This document shows, piece after piece, positions 32,672 through 42,002 of a stretch of 64,000 nucleotides of DNA (position 1 is the first letter of the stretch; every line of letters starts with the position of its first letter). The DNA is taken from NCBI RefSeq assembly GCF_017873965.1, contig NZ_JAGGKT010000002.1, positions 62,001-126,000 on the forward strand, given 5' to 3'. The stretch is from Ammoniphilus resinae (GTDB lineage Bacteria; Bacillota; Bacilli; Aneurinibacillales; RAOX-1). A program made the translations under genes and the position numbers. The notes under the pieces were generated by a model. It saw only the letters and a program-made list of their open reading frames with translations. It was not told the origin of the DNA and did not search any database.

Positions 32672-32839
32672 TCAAAAATCTTCCTCAGTGGGGGTCATAC
32701 TTGGATGTTCAAGCGTATCCGGCAAATTGTTGCCCACCCCGCGGCGGACCAGCTCTCGCATAATTTCAAAGTTTTCGTTGGCGTAATGAGCACTTAACTG
32801 TTCAAGCTCTTCCACAGATTTATTGCTGTAATCTGGCAT
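32672..32839 (-). CDS. Small acidic protein of unknown function
   Basis: A 55-residue ORF: MPDYSNKSVEELEQLSAHYA, a second helical part with NFEIMRELVRRG, and an acidic tail MTPTEEDF. GAGGTGAAAATC precedes the ATG, which gives it credence. No family recognised. Confidence 0.6.
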   Translation of the reverse strand: MPDYSNKSVEELEQLSAHYANENFEIMRELVRRGVGNNLPDTLEHPSMTPTEEDF

Positions 32840-32990
32840 GATTTTCACCTCTGTAGTTTACTACCTGTTAATATAACCTGAAATTAAGATTCTCAACCTA
32901 AATCTTGATGAAATGATTCTGAATTGATTTGTATATTATTTGGAATTGTAATAAAATTCTAGTGAAACGTTAAATTTGGAGGTGTAATCA

Positions 32991-34406
32991 ATGGCAATAG
33001 AGGAGGATCTGGATATTTTAAAGCTGGATATCGCAGGCTTGTCCAAGGCCTATGTGGAAAAGCAACTTTCTCCGTTAGAAGTAACTCGTTGTTTGCTTGA
33101 TCGAATTGAAAAAGTGAATCCAAAAGTAAATGCGTTCGTCACCTTACTAGAAGAGGAAGCGATCGCTTCGGCGGTACAAGCGGAAAAAGAGATCCAGAGC
33201 GGACATGTCAAAGGGCCGCTACATGGCATTCCGATAGGATTAAAAGATATCATTTATACAGCAGGAGTCCGCACTACGATGGGTTCTAGTATATATAAAG
33301 ACTTTATACCCAACCAAGATGCTACAGTCGTTGAAAAGCTAAAGGAAGCCGGAACCATCCTCCTCGGAAAGGTAAATACCCATGAATTTGCTTATGGGGC
33401 TACAGGGGACCGATCTTATTTTGGCGCAACGAGAAACCCCCACAACCTCATGAAGGTACCGGGAGGATCAAGCAGCGGCTCGGCTGCTGCAGTTTCATCC
33501 GGCCTTTGTTATGCGGCACTTGGTACCGATACGGGTGGTTCCATACGACACCCTTCATCGTTCTGTGGGATTGTCGGGATGAAGCCGACCTTTGGAAGGG
33601 TCAGTAAGCAAGGGGTATTTCCACTTTCCCAAACACTAGATCATGTCGGTCCGATGACCAGAACGATCCGAGATAATGCCATCGTGCTTAACGCCTTGAT
33701 AGGTTATGACCCAAAAGACCCCTATAGTTCAAAGACGGAAACAGAAGACTTCACACGACGCCTTGAGCAAGGGATCAAAGGAACTACCATTGGGATCCCT
33801 AGAGGATATTATTACGAGAATGCCGAAAGCGAAGTTATTGAGAGAGTCGAGGAAGCCATGCGGGTATTTCAGAGTTTAGGAGCAAAAATTAAGGATGTTG
33901 ATTTACCCCATATGAAAGAAATTGCTATGGCCCATCAGGTCACGATCAGAAGTGAAGCATATGCTGTCCATGAAAGATTGGTCATGGAACAACCAGAGGA
34001 ATATGATGAAGAAGTACGTGAGCGCCTCCTCACCGGAAAGAATATAACAGCGGTTCAATATATTCAAGCCCAGCAAACCAAACTTCAGGGGATAGAAGAG
34101 TTTAATAGGGTTCTTGGGGATGTTGATATTCTGCTAACACCGACACTCCCCCTTGTAGCACCAGACATCATCCCGAGTGGATTCGATGAATCTAACACAA
34201 GTGTCCGTTGGACCATCAACCGCTTTGCAGGCCCAACCAATTTGTTAGGATTACCATCATTGTCGATACCTTGTGGCTTCTCTAGTACAGGATTGCCCAT
34301 TGGAATGCAGTTGATAGGAAGGGCTTTTGATGAAGCGAATGTATACCGTTTTGGTTATGCTTTTGAACAAGAGGTCTCTATCAATACGTTAAAGCTGTTT
34401 GTGTGA
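32991..34406 (+). CDS. Amidase-signature family enzyme (GatA-like)
   Basis: A 471-residue amidase. The Ser-cisSer-Lys triad region is complete: GIPIGLKDIIYTAG (Lys near 82), PGGSSSGSAAAVSSG (cis-Ser) and DTGGSIRHPSSFCGIVGMKPTFGRVS (nucleophilic Ser). It resembles GatA, but no gatC or gatB is beside it, so it is probably a stand-alone amidase. Length is near GatA's usual 485. GGAGGTGTAATCA precedes ATG 32991. The exact amide substrate is unknown. Confidence 0.85.
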   Translation: MAIEEDLDILKLDIAGLSKAYVEKQLSPLEVTRCLLDRIEKVNPKVNAFVTLLEEEAIASAVQAEKEIQSGHVKGPLHGIPIGLKDIIYTAGVRTTMGSSIYKDFIPNQDATVVEKLKEAGTILLGKVNTHEFAYGATGDRSYFGATRNPHNLMKVPGGSSSGSAAAVSSGLCYAALGTDTGGSIRHPSSFCGIVGMKPTFGRVSKQGVFPLSQTLDHVGPMTRTIRDNAIVLNALIGYDPKDPYSSKTETEDFTRRLEQGIKGTTIGIPRGYYYENAESEVIERVEEAMRVFQSLGAKIKDVDLPHMKEIAMAHQVTIRSEAYAVHERLVMEQPEEYDEEVRERLLTGKNITAVQYIQAQQTKLQGIEEFNRVLGDVDILLTPTLPLVAPDIIPSGFDESNTSVRWTINRFAGPTNLLGLPSLSIPCGFSSTGLPIGMQLIGRAFDEANVYRFGYAFEQEVSINTLKLFV

Positions 34407-34536
34407 TGGGCTTGACGGTTGAGGTGAACGGCAATTTCATGTTATACGGACTGAATTAGGTAGAAATCGAGTAGTTCAGTCTGATTCTGGGGTTATTCGA
34501 ACAGGGCGAATAAAAAAGAATAGCGAAGTGATAATG

Positions 34537-34573
34537 AAAACCTCCCAAAACAATTCGTTTGGGGGGTTTTTCC
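34537..34573 (+). terminator. Rho-independent terminator
   Basis: AAAACCTCCCAAA pairs with TTTGGGGGGTTTT around ACAATTCG, followed by T-rich sequence. It ends the amidase transcript. Confidence 0.85.
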
Positions 34574-34627
34574 TTTTCTTTGGAATTATTCGGTCTGCAA
34601 ATTGATTTAAATCAATGTATGCGAAAA

Positions 34628-34642
34628 TGATAACCATTATTA
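34628..34642 (+). promoter_or_regulatory. Possible Fur box
   Basis: TGATAACCATTATTA matches the 7-1-7 Fur/Zur/PerR-type consensus TGATAATNATTATCA at 12 of 14 informative positions. It lies about 215 bases before the small membrane gene at 34859. The distance lowers the confidence that it controls that gene. Confidence 0.35.
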
Positions 34643-34858
34643 TTTATCATAAGAGTATTAAACTTTGTATTGTTTAGATCACGATAGATGCCCTATACAT
34701 TTTATATTTTAAAAACATGAATACCGTGTTAATATATAAATAACATATTAACATTACATAAAGTTTATAAGCTATTTTTGGTGGCAGGTATCAGTGTTGT
34801 GTGTAATTATATAAAGTTTTGCGTCTACTTTTCAAAATATTGAGTGGAGGGATGTGTG

Positions 34859-35089
34859 ATGATGAGAAGGTACGTTCTGTTTGTGTTGTTTATGTTATTT
34901 GTTTTTAGTGCAACATCGATGTCTGTGTTCATGCTAATAGGCAATAACCTCGGAGCCTCATTGGGCATATTTGCAGCATCTCTAATAAATGTATTTATCA
35001 TGTCAAAAGGTTTGAAGATGTTAGGAAAATATGAAGACGAAACGGTGATTCATACGTCCCCAGTTCCTTATCTAAGAAGAATTAAATAA
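34859..35089 (+). CDS. Small two-helix membrane protein
   Basis: A 76-residue protein with helices near 4-26 (VLFVLFMLFVFSATSMSVFML) and 30-50 (GASLGIFAASLINVFIM), then a short basic/acidic tail with a Pro (SPVPYLRRIK). I use ATG 34859, 7 bases after GGAGGG; the frame opens at GTG 34844. A strong terminator follows. Function unknown. Confidence 0.65.
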   Translation: MMRRYVLFVLFMLFVFSATSMSVFMLIGNNLGASLGIFAASLINVFIMSKGLKMLGKYEDETVIHTSPVPYLRRIK

Positions 35090-35096
35090 CGAAATC

Positions 35097-35136
35097 AACC
35101 CCCCATTCATCTTTAAGAATTGGGGGTGTTTTTTTA
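35097..35136 (+). terminator. Rho-independent terminator
   Basis: ACCCCCCATTC pairs with GAATTGGGGGTG around ATCTTTAA, then a T7 run. Confidence 0.85.
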
Positions 35137-35211
35137 TTATCAAAGGCTTAGCTTTCGAAAATAAAACACCAAAAACAGAATATTAAAACAAACTAAAAAT
35201 ATACCTATACT

Positions 35212-35277
35212 AGGTTGCTAGACCGTCCCAAGTGTCCCATAAGGTCGGATAGCGATACAGGGGGCACCTTCTTTTTT
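35212..35277 (+). ncRNA. Structured leader candidate upstream of the AOR gene
   Basis: Nested complementary segments: AGGT (35212-35215) with ACCT (35266-35269), GCTA (35217-35220) with TAGC (35250-35253), GACC (35221-35224) with GGTC (35243-35246), then CTTTTTTG. It lies after the previous gene's own terminator and about 160 bases before the AOR gene. It could be a 5' leader/attenuator or just a second terminator. It was not matched to the Moco/Tuco riboswitch, whose consensus I cannot test here. Confidence 0.35.
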
Positions 35278-35434
35278 GAAAATGCTTAAAGTAAAATAAC
35301 TTTTAAAAGAAAGGTCTGTTCCTCAAGTGCTACCTATTATATAATATTTTCAGAAAACAAATTTGATTATGCATTCCTTTGGTTCGTTTCTCGGGAGATA
35401 GGATAACATTTTACATATAGGGGAGTGAAGGGCA

Positions 35435-37147
35435 ATGAAATATCTACGAATCAATATGAGCCATTTACATTATAAGGAAGACGATGTTCCAACAGATCGT
35501 CTATTGCTTGGTGGTAGGGCCTTAACTTCGCAGCTCATCTACGAGGAGGTTCCAGCAACCTGTCATCCGCTGGGACCCCTAAATAAAATTGTTCTTGCCA
35601 ATGGGGTACTGACTGGCTCTTTGGCCTCTAGTGCGGAAAGAACTTCGATTGGTGCAAAGAGTCCGCTTACCGGTGGAATTAAAGAAAGCAATGCTGGCGG
35701 AATTGCCGGATTAAAAATGGGACGGCTCGGCTATCGGGCGATTATTTTTGAAGGATTGCGTGACGATTTTCAAATTGTGATTATTGATAAAGATAGTGTG
35801 CGCTTTGAGCCGGCTGATGAAATTCTGGGCTTAAGGGCTAGCGAAGCGGCGCAAAAGCTGATGGCCAGATTTGGTGACCAGGTCAGCATTAATCTGATCG
35901 GCGTTTCTGGGGAAATGAAAATGAACACAGCAGCAGTAACGAATCTGGATAAGGATGGCTCGCCAACCCGTTTTTATGGACGTGGAGGGATGGGCGCTGT
36001 GTGGGGTTCCAAAGGGATCAAAGCCGTGATTATAGATGATACGGGAGCGGAGCGCAACAAACCGAGGAATCGTGAACGGTTTATGGATGGGATGAAAAAT
36101 TATGCTCTGGCGCTGCGTGAACATCCAGGTACCTCAAAAGTATACCCTGAGCTTGGTACCGCTGCTATGGTGAGGACAACTAACCATCTAGGGGCATTGC
36201 CGACGAGAAATTTTTCTACAGGAAGCTTTGAACACTATGAGTCGATCAGTGGCGAGAAGATGCGCGAGACCATTTTGGAGCGCGGCGGGGAAGGAAGCAC
36301 TACACATGCCTGTATGCCAGGTTGTGCAATTCGCTGTTCAAATATCTACCCGGATGAAGAAGGAAAAACCGTAACTACACCGATTGAATATGAAAATATT
36401 GGGTTGCTCGGTTCCAATTTGGGCATTGGGGACTTGGATCAGGTAGTTGAATTGAATCGTCTTTGTAATGAACTTTGCATAGACACTATCGAAACAGGAG
36501 CAGCTCTCGGTGTGGCCATGCAGGCGGGCATTGCGGAGTTTGGCGATTTTGAAGCGGCAAAAAACATGTTGTTGGATTTGGAAAAAGGAAATCCTTTGGG
36601 TCGCATTATCGGGGGTGGAGCGACGTTGGTCGGAAAAATCTACGGGGAACGCCGTGTGCCTGCTGTTAAAGGCCAGGCAATGCCTGCTTATGAACCCCGT
36701 GGTATTAAAGGGTTGGGCGTGACCTTTGCGACCACACCGCAAGGGGCAGATCATACAGCCGGTCAGACCATTCGAGCCCAGGTGGATCATCGTTCCCCAG
36801 AGGGACAAGTGGAAATTTCCTACAATGCCCAACATGTTGCCATCGTGGTTGATAGCCTTGGTGTCTGTTTTATGGCCTCTGGTCCAATCTTTACCAAAGA
36901 CAATATCAAGCATATTGCCAATTTGGTATCCGGGTATATTGGTCAAGACGTTTCTGAAGAGGATATCCGAGCGATGGCCCGAAAATGCTTGCAGACCGAA
37001 CACGCATTTAACCGGGATGCTGGCTTTACTAAGGCCCAAGATCGACTTCCAGAATATATGTACCTAGAAACGAATGAAGCGGCAGATACGAGATTTGACG
37101 TGAAAGACGAGGAGTTAGATAAAATTGGTGTCACAGCCGCTCATTAA
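35435..37147 (+). CDS. Aldehyde ferredoxin oxidoreductase (tungstopterin)
   Basis: A 570-residue AOR-family enzyme that oxidises aldehydes to acids with ferredoxin, using a bis-pterin tungsten (or Mo) centre and one [4Fe-4S] cluster. Cluster ligands are visible in HACMPGCAIRCSNIY (C293, C297, C301), with a likely fourth in DSLGVC (C478). Pterin-binding segments RFYGRGGMGAVWGSKG (about 179-194) and AAVTNLDKDGSPTR are typical. A GGGGAGTGAAGGGC site precedes ATG 35435. The MoaD-like gene overlaps its end. This implies anaerobic or microaerobic capacity. Confidence 0.9.
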   Translation: MKYLRINMSHLHYKEDDVPTDRLLLGGRALTSQLIYEEVPATCHPLGPLNKIVLANGVLTGSLASSAERTSIGAKSPLTGGIKESNAGGIAGLKMGRLGYRAIIFEGLRDDFQIVIIDKDSVRFEPADEILGLRASEAAQKLMARFGDQVSINLIGVSGEMKMNTAAVTNLDKDGSPTRFYGRGGMGAVWGSKGIKAVIIDDTGAERNKPRNRERFMDGMKNYALALREHPGTSKVYPELGTAAMVRTTNHLGALPTRNFSTGSFEHYESISGEKMRETILERGGEGSTTHACMPGCAIRCSNIYPDEEGKTVTTPIEYENIGLLGSNLGIGDLDQVVELNRLCNELCIDTIETGAALGVAMQAGIAEFGDFEAAKNMLLDLEKGNPLGRIIGGGATLVGKIYGERRVPAVKGQAMPAYEPRGIKGLGVTFATTPQGADHTAGQTIRAQVDHRSPEGQVEISYNAQHVAIVVDSLGVCFMASGPIFTKDNIKHIANLVSGYIGQDVSEEDIRAMARKCLQTEHAFNRDAGFTKAQDRLPEYMYLETNEAADTRFDVKDEELDKIGVTAAH

Positions 37148-37361
37148 TATCAGAATCCAAAGCCATATCCCGTGGAAATCCGATTATCCACCAGTCATTC
37201 AGGTAGAGGATAATACCACGATTCGCACATTTTGTGAGCAAATCGGTATCGAGTGGGACGTTGAGGCACTTGTGTTCCTTAATAACCAAATCGCTCATGA
37301 ATCTCAAATCCTGCAAGACAACGATCAAGTTCTTCTAATGATTCCGGTCGTTGGAGGATAG
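37125..37361 (+). CDS. MoaD/ThiS-family sulfur carrier beside AOR
   Basis: A 78-residue ubiquitin-like protein ending in VGG, the C-terminal Gly-Gly that is adenylated and thiocarboxylated. The fold segments QVEDNTTIRTFCEQIGI and VLLMIPVVGG match MoaD/ThiS. It overlaps the AOR gene by 23 bases (TTG 37125, or GTG 37128, after GAGGAG). The linkage to AOR suggests that it delivers sulfur for the tungstopterin dithiolene of this enzyme; that role is inferred. Confidence 0.85.
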   Translation: MVSQPLINIRIQSHIPWKSDYPPVIQVEDNTTIRTFCEQIGIEWDVEALVFLNNQIAHESQILQDNDQVLLMIPVVGG

Positions 37362-37370
37362 AAATTAAAT

Positions 37371-37411
37371 CACCCCCCGATCCCAAGGAGTGGAATCGGG
37401 GGGTATTTTTT
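37371..37411 (+). terminator. Rho-independent terminator
   Basis: ACCCCCCGAT pairs with ATCGGGGGGT, followed by a run of T with one A. It ends the AOR-moaD transcript. Confidence 0.85.
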
Positions 37412-37509
37412 TCCTAGAATCTCCACGCTTCCCAAATAATCATGCGATTTTTTAGCATAATACATAGGAAGAATAAATTGGATCATAAATTATCGAAGGC
37501 TGTGAAAAT

Positions 37510-38478
37510 ATGACCATTGTAAGGCTTGGCTATGTAGCGATGAGCGTGCATGTCAAAAACTGTTCACCTTCTCAAACGATGACTTTTTCTCAATTTTCTA
37601 AGATTGATTCACGGGAAGCGGCAATTGCTAAATTGGAACGGATTGCACGTTCCAATATCGAAAATTGCTTACGACTTCTCAAACACAACCTTGCCCACGA
37701 TATTCAATTTTTCCGTTTAAGTTCCCGATTGATTCCATTGGCAACACACGAAGAGGTTGCAGATTGGGACTACTTGGCAGCTGTTTCAGAAACATTGGAA
37801 GAGTTGGGGAGGTTTGCCAATAAACATACTATGCGACTTGATTTCCATCCGGACCACTTTAATGTGATTAATACACCCAACGAAAAAGTATTTAAAGATA
37901 CCATAAAAGGTCTTCGGTATCATCAAAAGTTAGTTCATGGGCTGGGCATGGATAATACTCATCGCTTAGTGCTGCATGTTGGCGGATTATATAATGATAA
38001 AAGCGCTGCATTAGAGCGTTTTATTTCAAATTGGAGTTTAGTTCCCAAGGATATTCAAAGCATGATCATGCTGGAAAATGACGACAAGTCATTTTCCCTC
38101 GGAGATACACTTTACTTGGGAGAAAAATTAGGGGTACCCGTCGTTTTTGATCTCCATCATCAAATGGCCAACCATGCAGAGGATGAACAATGGGAAAATG
38201 AATGGCAGCGGGTCATCGATACGTGGAGCCATTCTCCGCTCCCAATCAAAATGCACATCTCCAGTCCAAAAAGTGAAAAGGATTTTAGAGCACATGCTGA
38301 CTTGATTAATCCTGAAATTTTCTTTCACTTCCTCGAAACGATCAAAGGGAGTGTTCCTCAACTGGATTGCATGATAGAAGCGAAGAAAAAAGATGAAGCT
38401 TTATTTCAACTCATGGAAGATGTCAAAAAGGTTTCTCATTTTGAAGTAATCGATGGGGCAAGCTTTAAGGTACTTTAG
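37510..38478 (+). CDS. uvsE: UV damage endonuclease UvsE
   Basis: A 322-residue TIM-barrel endonuclease that nicks DNA 5' of UV photoproducts. Landmarks are RLGYVAMSVHVKN at the start, FFRLSSRLIPLATH, MRLDFHPDHFNVIN, HRLVLHVGG, MIMLENDDKSFSLGDTL, VVFDLHHQMANH and MHISSPK. The His/Glu/Asp residues in these are the metal ligands of the family. Length is normal. The ribosome site before ATG 37510 is weak. Useful for spore or soil-surface survival. Confidence 0.9.
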   Translation: MTIVRLGYVAMSVHVKNCSPSQTMTFSQFSKIDSREAAIAKLERIARSNIENCLRLLKHNLAHDIQFFRLSSRLIPLATHEEVADWDYLAAVSETLEELGRFANKHTMRLDFHPDHFNVINTPNEKVFKDTIKGLRYHQKLVHGLGMDNTHRLVLHVGGLYNDKSAALERFISNWSLVPKDIQSMIMLENDDKSFSLGDTLYLGEKLGVPVVFDLHHQMANHAEDEQWENEWQRVIDTWSHSPLPIKMHISSPKSEKDFRAHADLINPEIFFHFLETIKGSVPQLDCMIEAKKKDEALFQLMEDVKKVSHFEVIDGASFKVL

Positions 38479-38634
38479 ATATTGCCCCACCCCCCTCATC
38501 CCAAATTCCATTACGTTAGTGTGAATAATGTGAAAATGCTTTGCGAGTCAAACAACATATGGTATGATTGTTTTAAAGTTTTCTGTACATTGGGAATGGT
38601 ACATATAGTTTGATGAGAGGGGATTTTTCAAATA

Positions 38635-40383
38635 ATGACAGATCAATTAAAAATTAAAAAGTCGCCTGATACGCTGCGGAGCAAACGATGGTTAAAGAAC
38701 AACGATTTCCGCAGCTTTAATCACCGTTCACGGATGATGCAGATGGGGTTCTCTCAAGAAGAATGGGATGGGCGTCCCATCATTGCGATTATCAACACCT
38801 ATGCGGAAATTAATCCGTGCCATCACCATTTCAAGTATCGTGTGGATGATGTGAAACGGGGGATCAACCAAGCAGGAGGATTGCCGATTGAAATTCCTGC
38901 TATGTCTCTTTTTGAAGCAATGGTCAAGCCATCCGCACTGCTCTACCGAAACTTCCTGTCCATGGAAGTGGAAGAACTGCTAAGATGTTATCCCATTGAC
39001 GGGGCTATTCTCATGGGTGGTTGTGATAAAACAACACCTGCGCTGCTTCTAGGTGCAACCAGTCTCAACATTCCATCGATTTTCATCCCTGCAGGGCCAA
39101 TGCTCACAGGGAGATATCAAGGTAAGACACTTGGGTCCGGAACGGATGCCTTTAAATATTGGGATGATTACCGGGCAGGGGACTGTTCAGCTTGTGACTT
39201 AGAAAAAGTAGCCGGGGGAATCGGACGTAGTCCAGGTACCTGTATGACAATGGGTACGGCGAGTACGATGACAGCGATCGTTGAAGCCATTGGGATGTCG
39301 CTTCCTGGGGCATCTTCCATACCAGCTGTAGATACGAACCACAGTCGGATGTGTTCTGATGCGGGTAGACGGATTGTAGAGATGGTCTGGGAGGATTTGA
39401 CCCCTGATAAGATTCAACAACGGAAAGCCTATGAAAATGCGATTGTGGTTGCGATGTCAATGGGTTGCTCCACCAATGCGATCATCCATTTGATTGCGAT
39501 GGCTAGGCGTGCTGGTTGTGATATTGGGTTGGATGATTTCGAAAGAATCAGCCGCGAAGTCCCCGTCATTGCCAATATTCGTCCGAGCGGGAAGGAATAC
39601 TTAATGGAAGATTTCTACTATGCCGGTGGTATTCTTGGGCTGATGAATCGCTTGAAGCCATTCCTGCATCTGGACCAGATCACGGTTTCAGGGAAAACAA
39701 TTGGTGAGATTATTGAAGGTGGAGAAGTGTATAATGACGATGTCATCCGTCCATTAGACAATCCCATTTATAAAGAAGGGGCGCTGGCTGTCCTTAAGGG
39801 CAACTTGGCACCGAATGGCAGTGTGATTAAGGCAAGTGCAAGCAGTGAAAAATTCCTCAAACATACCGGACCCGCGCTTGTGTTTGATGATTATCCTGCT
39901 TATAAGGCTGTCATGGATTCGGATGACTTAGAAGTAACCGAAGATCATATCCTGATCGTGAGAAATATGGGTCCGAAAGGTGGGCCAGGAATGCCGGAGT
40001 GGGGGATGGTACCAATTCCAACCAAACTGGTTAAGCAAGGAGTTAGGGATATGCTTCGAATTTCCGATGCCAGAATGAGTGGAACAAGCTATGGCGCTTG
40101 TGTTCTTCATGTCTCCCCGGAATCCTATGTAGGTGGACCATTAGCATTTGTGCAGACTGGCGACATGGTTACCGTAGATGTCGAAGCACGTAAAATCCAT
40201 CTAGAGATCTCTGACGAAGAGATGGAACGCAGAAAAGCTGCATGGGTGCAACCGCCTGCACGCTTCGAACGCGGGTTTGGCTGGATGTATTCCAATCATA
40301 TCTTGCAAGCCGATGAAGGCTGTGATTTTGATTTCCTCCAAAAAGGGTTTGGGGCTCCGATCGGGGAACCGGATATTTTCTAA
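38635..40383 (+). CDS. IlvD/Edd-family sugar-acid dehydratase
   Basis: A 582-residue [Fe-S] dehydratase of the IlvD/Edd family. Visible are GAILMGGCDKTTPALLLGA (cluster Cys), GIGRSPGTCMTMGTASTM (cluster Cys), SDARMSGTSYGACVLHVSPE (active-site Ser region) and NRLKPFLHLD. The N-terminus (LRSKRWLKNNDFRSFNHRSR) and overall length resemble arabinonate/xylonate dehydratases rather than dihydroxy-acid dehydratase. No branched-chain gene is nearby. A role in sugar-acid catabolism is most likely. Confidence 0.85.
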   Translation: MTDQLKIKKSPDTLRSKRWLKNNDFRSFNHRSRMMQMGFSQEEWDGRPIIAIINTYAEINPCHHHFKYRVDDVKRGINQAGGLPIEIPAMSLFEAMVKPSALLYRNFLSMEVEELLRCYPIDGAILMGGCDKTTPALLLGATSLNIPSIFIPAGPMLTGRYQGKTLGSGTDAFKYWDDYRAGDCSACDLEKVAGGIGRSPGTCMTMGTASTMTAIVEAIGMSLPGASSIPAVDTNHSRMCSDAGRRIVEMVWEDLTPDKIQQRKAYENAIVVAMSMGCSTNAIIHLIAMARRAGCDIGLDDFERISREVPVIANIRPSGKEYLMEDFYYAGGILGLMNRLKPFLHLDQITVSGKTIGEIIEGGEVYNDDVIRPLDNPIYKEGALAVLKGNLAPNGSVIKASASSEKFLKHTGPALVFDDYPAYKAVMDSDDLEVTEDHILIVRNMGPKGGPGMPEWGMVPIPTKLVKQGVRDMLRISDARMSGTSYGACVLHVSPESYVGGPLAFVQTGDMVTVDVEARKIHLEISDEEMERRKAAWVQPPARFERGFGWMYSNHILQADEGCDFDFLQKGFGAPIGEPDIF

Positions 40384-40392
40384 TGATAGATG

Positions 40393-40428
40393 AAAAGGCG
40401 ACAGGGATGAACCCTGCCGCCTTTTTTC
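40393..40428. terminator. Rho-independent terminator
   Basis: AAAAGGCGACAGGG pairs with CCCTGCCGCCTTTT around ATGAA, followed by further T. A-rich sequence on the left makes it usable by the convergent Nramp-like gene as well. Confidence 0.85.
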
Positions 40429-40430
40429 TT

Positions 40431-41849
40431 CTAAAATTTAGGCATGAGCCCTAAAACATTTAGGAGAGTATAAACTCCAAGCAATACAATAGAGATACTA
40501 CTTACAATAAGTAAAGCGTTGAACCAGCTTCCGCCGTACAATTCCGGATCGACTTCGGTTTTACGAAGATGCCAAACAGCTGCAACTACGGCGAGTAAGA
40601 AAATCCCGGTCATGACACCACCAATTTGAACCATTATGACCGGGGATTGGATGAAGAGGTAAACAATCCCCCACAAAATGGGATTTACCACCGTGAAGAT
40701 CTTAAACCAACGCATCCGAGCAGCCGCATCTGACCAATTGAAAATCCCTATAATTGACAAAAAGTTCGTGTACATTCTGGCAAAACTGGCGGTTGTAGCC
40801 CACAAAGTTGAACCAAGCGCCGCGATGGCCCCGAGCAAAAACACAAAACTCGCCCACCCGCCAAGGATATCGGTATACATCCGTGAGAGTGTGGTAATCA
40901 TTTCATTCCCTTGTGGGACTAGTCCCTGGGGATTGAGCACGGCTGCACCCATGATGAAGAAGGCCAATGTAGCAAAGGTGTAGATAATCCAAGAGAGAAA
41001 TGCGTCCTTATACATTACCTTGATCCAGCCACGCGCCCGTTCTTTCCATGCTTCGGTGCCATCGTTCGGACCTACCCAGCGTCCATATCCTTTTTCTAAA
41101 CACCAATAGGTGTAATAGGTCATTTCATCTGCACCCACACCGGTAATTCCGAACATTGCAATGGCCGCACCGATAACTCCTAAAGGTAAAGAAAGAGAAA
41201 GACCGCTTGCAATGTCATTCATATCGTAAGCGAATGGTGTAAACGGCAACCCTAGAGCAATCAAAATCGTTACAAAGGAGAATATGACGACGCTTACAAA
41301 AGCCCCGCGCTCAATCCGATTGTATTGGCTAGAATAAAGTAGAAGTATCGTAGCTGCGACAACAATGCCAACCCAAATCGCGGTAGATGTGAATCCTAAC
41401 GGATCACCGCCGATCGGCATCATGATACTGAACGCGATCGCTGTTCCACCCACAATGCCACCTAGTTGCAGATATTTTGCGAGCATCAATACAACCCATA
41501 GCATATTGATCCACCCCACCCGGCCAAACTTCGGTGGAACTTTGTTGAAGCCCTCAAGGGCCGGTTGGCCGGTCACGAGGGTCCAGCGAGCGAGCTCGAC
41601 CTGCACGGCGACCTTCACGAAGGTACTGAAAATGACTAACCATAAGAGCACAAAACCTGCTTGGGCGCCGAGGGTCGTGGTTGCAATCAGTTCTCCAGAG
41701 CCGACAATCCCAGCGCTGAGAATAAGGCCTGGTCCAAGATAACGAAAGCTTGGGCCCCAACCTTTGGGGGGATCCTTGATCCCATCAGAAGTTAGATGGT
41801 ATGGATCTTGTTCCACCGCTGTGTTGGTATGATTTACATTTTGTGACAC
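40431..41849 (-). CDS. Nramp-family transporter lacking DPGN
   Basis: A 472-residue membrane protein with about 11 hydrophobic helices in the Nramp/LeuT fold. TM1 reads YLGPGLILSAGIVGSGELIATT where Mn/Fe Nramps have DPGN, and the TM6 region reads GITGVGADEMTYYTYWCLE, without the usual metal-binding Met-Pro-His. So the canonical transition-metal site is absent. Such Nramp-related proteins may carry Mg2+ or non-metal substrates. GGAGGAAGATCACTT precedes the ATG. It is convergent with the sugar-acid dehydratase. Confidence 0.85.
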   Translation of the reverse strand: MSQNVNHTNTAVEQDPYHLTSDGIKDPPKGWGPSFRYLGPGLILSAGIVGSGELIATTTLGAQAGFVLLWLVIFSTFVKVAVQVELARWTLVTGQPALEGFNKVPPKFGRVGWINMLWVVLMLAKYLQLGGIVGGTAIAFSIMMPIGGDPLGFTSTAIWVGIVVAATILLLYSSQYNRIERGAFVSVVIFSFVTILIALGLPFTPFAYDMNDIASGLSLSLPLGVIGAAIAMFGITGVGADEMTYYTYWCLEKGYGRWVGPNDGTEAWKERARGWIKVMYKDAFLSWIIYTFATLAFFIMGAAVLNPQGLVPQGNEMITTLSRMYTDILGGWASFVFLLGAIAALGSTLWATTASFARMYTNFLSIIGIFNWSDAAARMRWFKIFTVVNPILWGIVYLFIQSPVIMVQIGGVMTGIFLLAVVAAVWHLRKTEVDPELYGGSWFNALLIVSSISIVLLGVYTLLNVLGLMPKF

Positions 41850-42002
41850 AAGTGATCTTCCTCCTTATTGGAATAGTAGGTTCAATTCATATTTAGTCTA
41901 ATATCTCTCACTTATTCCAAATATTTGAACAGCGAGGACGAATTTTTTAAGCGAGATTATGTTTTTTCAATTAAACTAAGATAGATTAAGATCGATGTAG
42001 GG

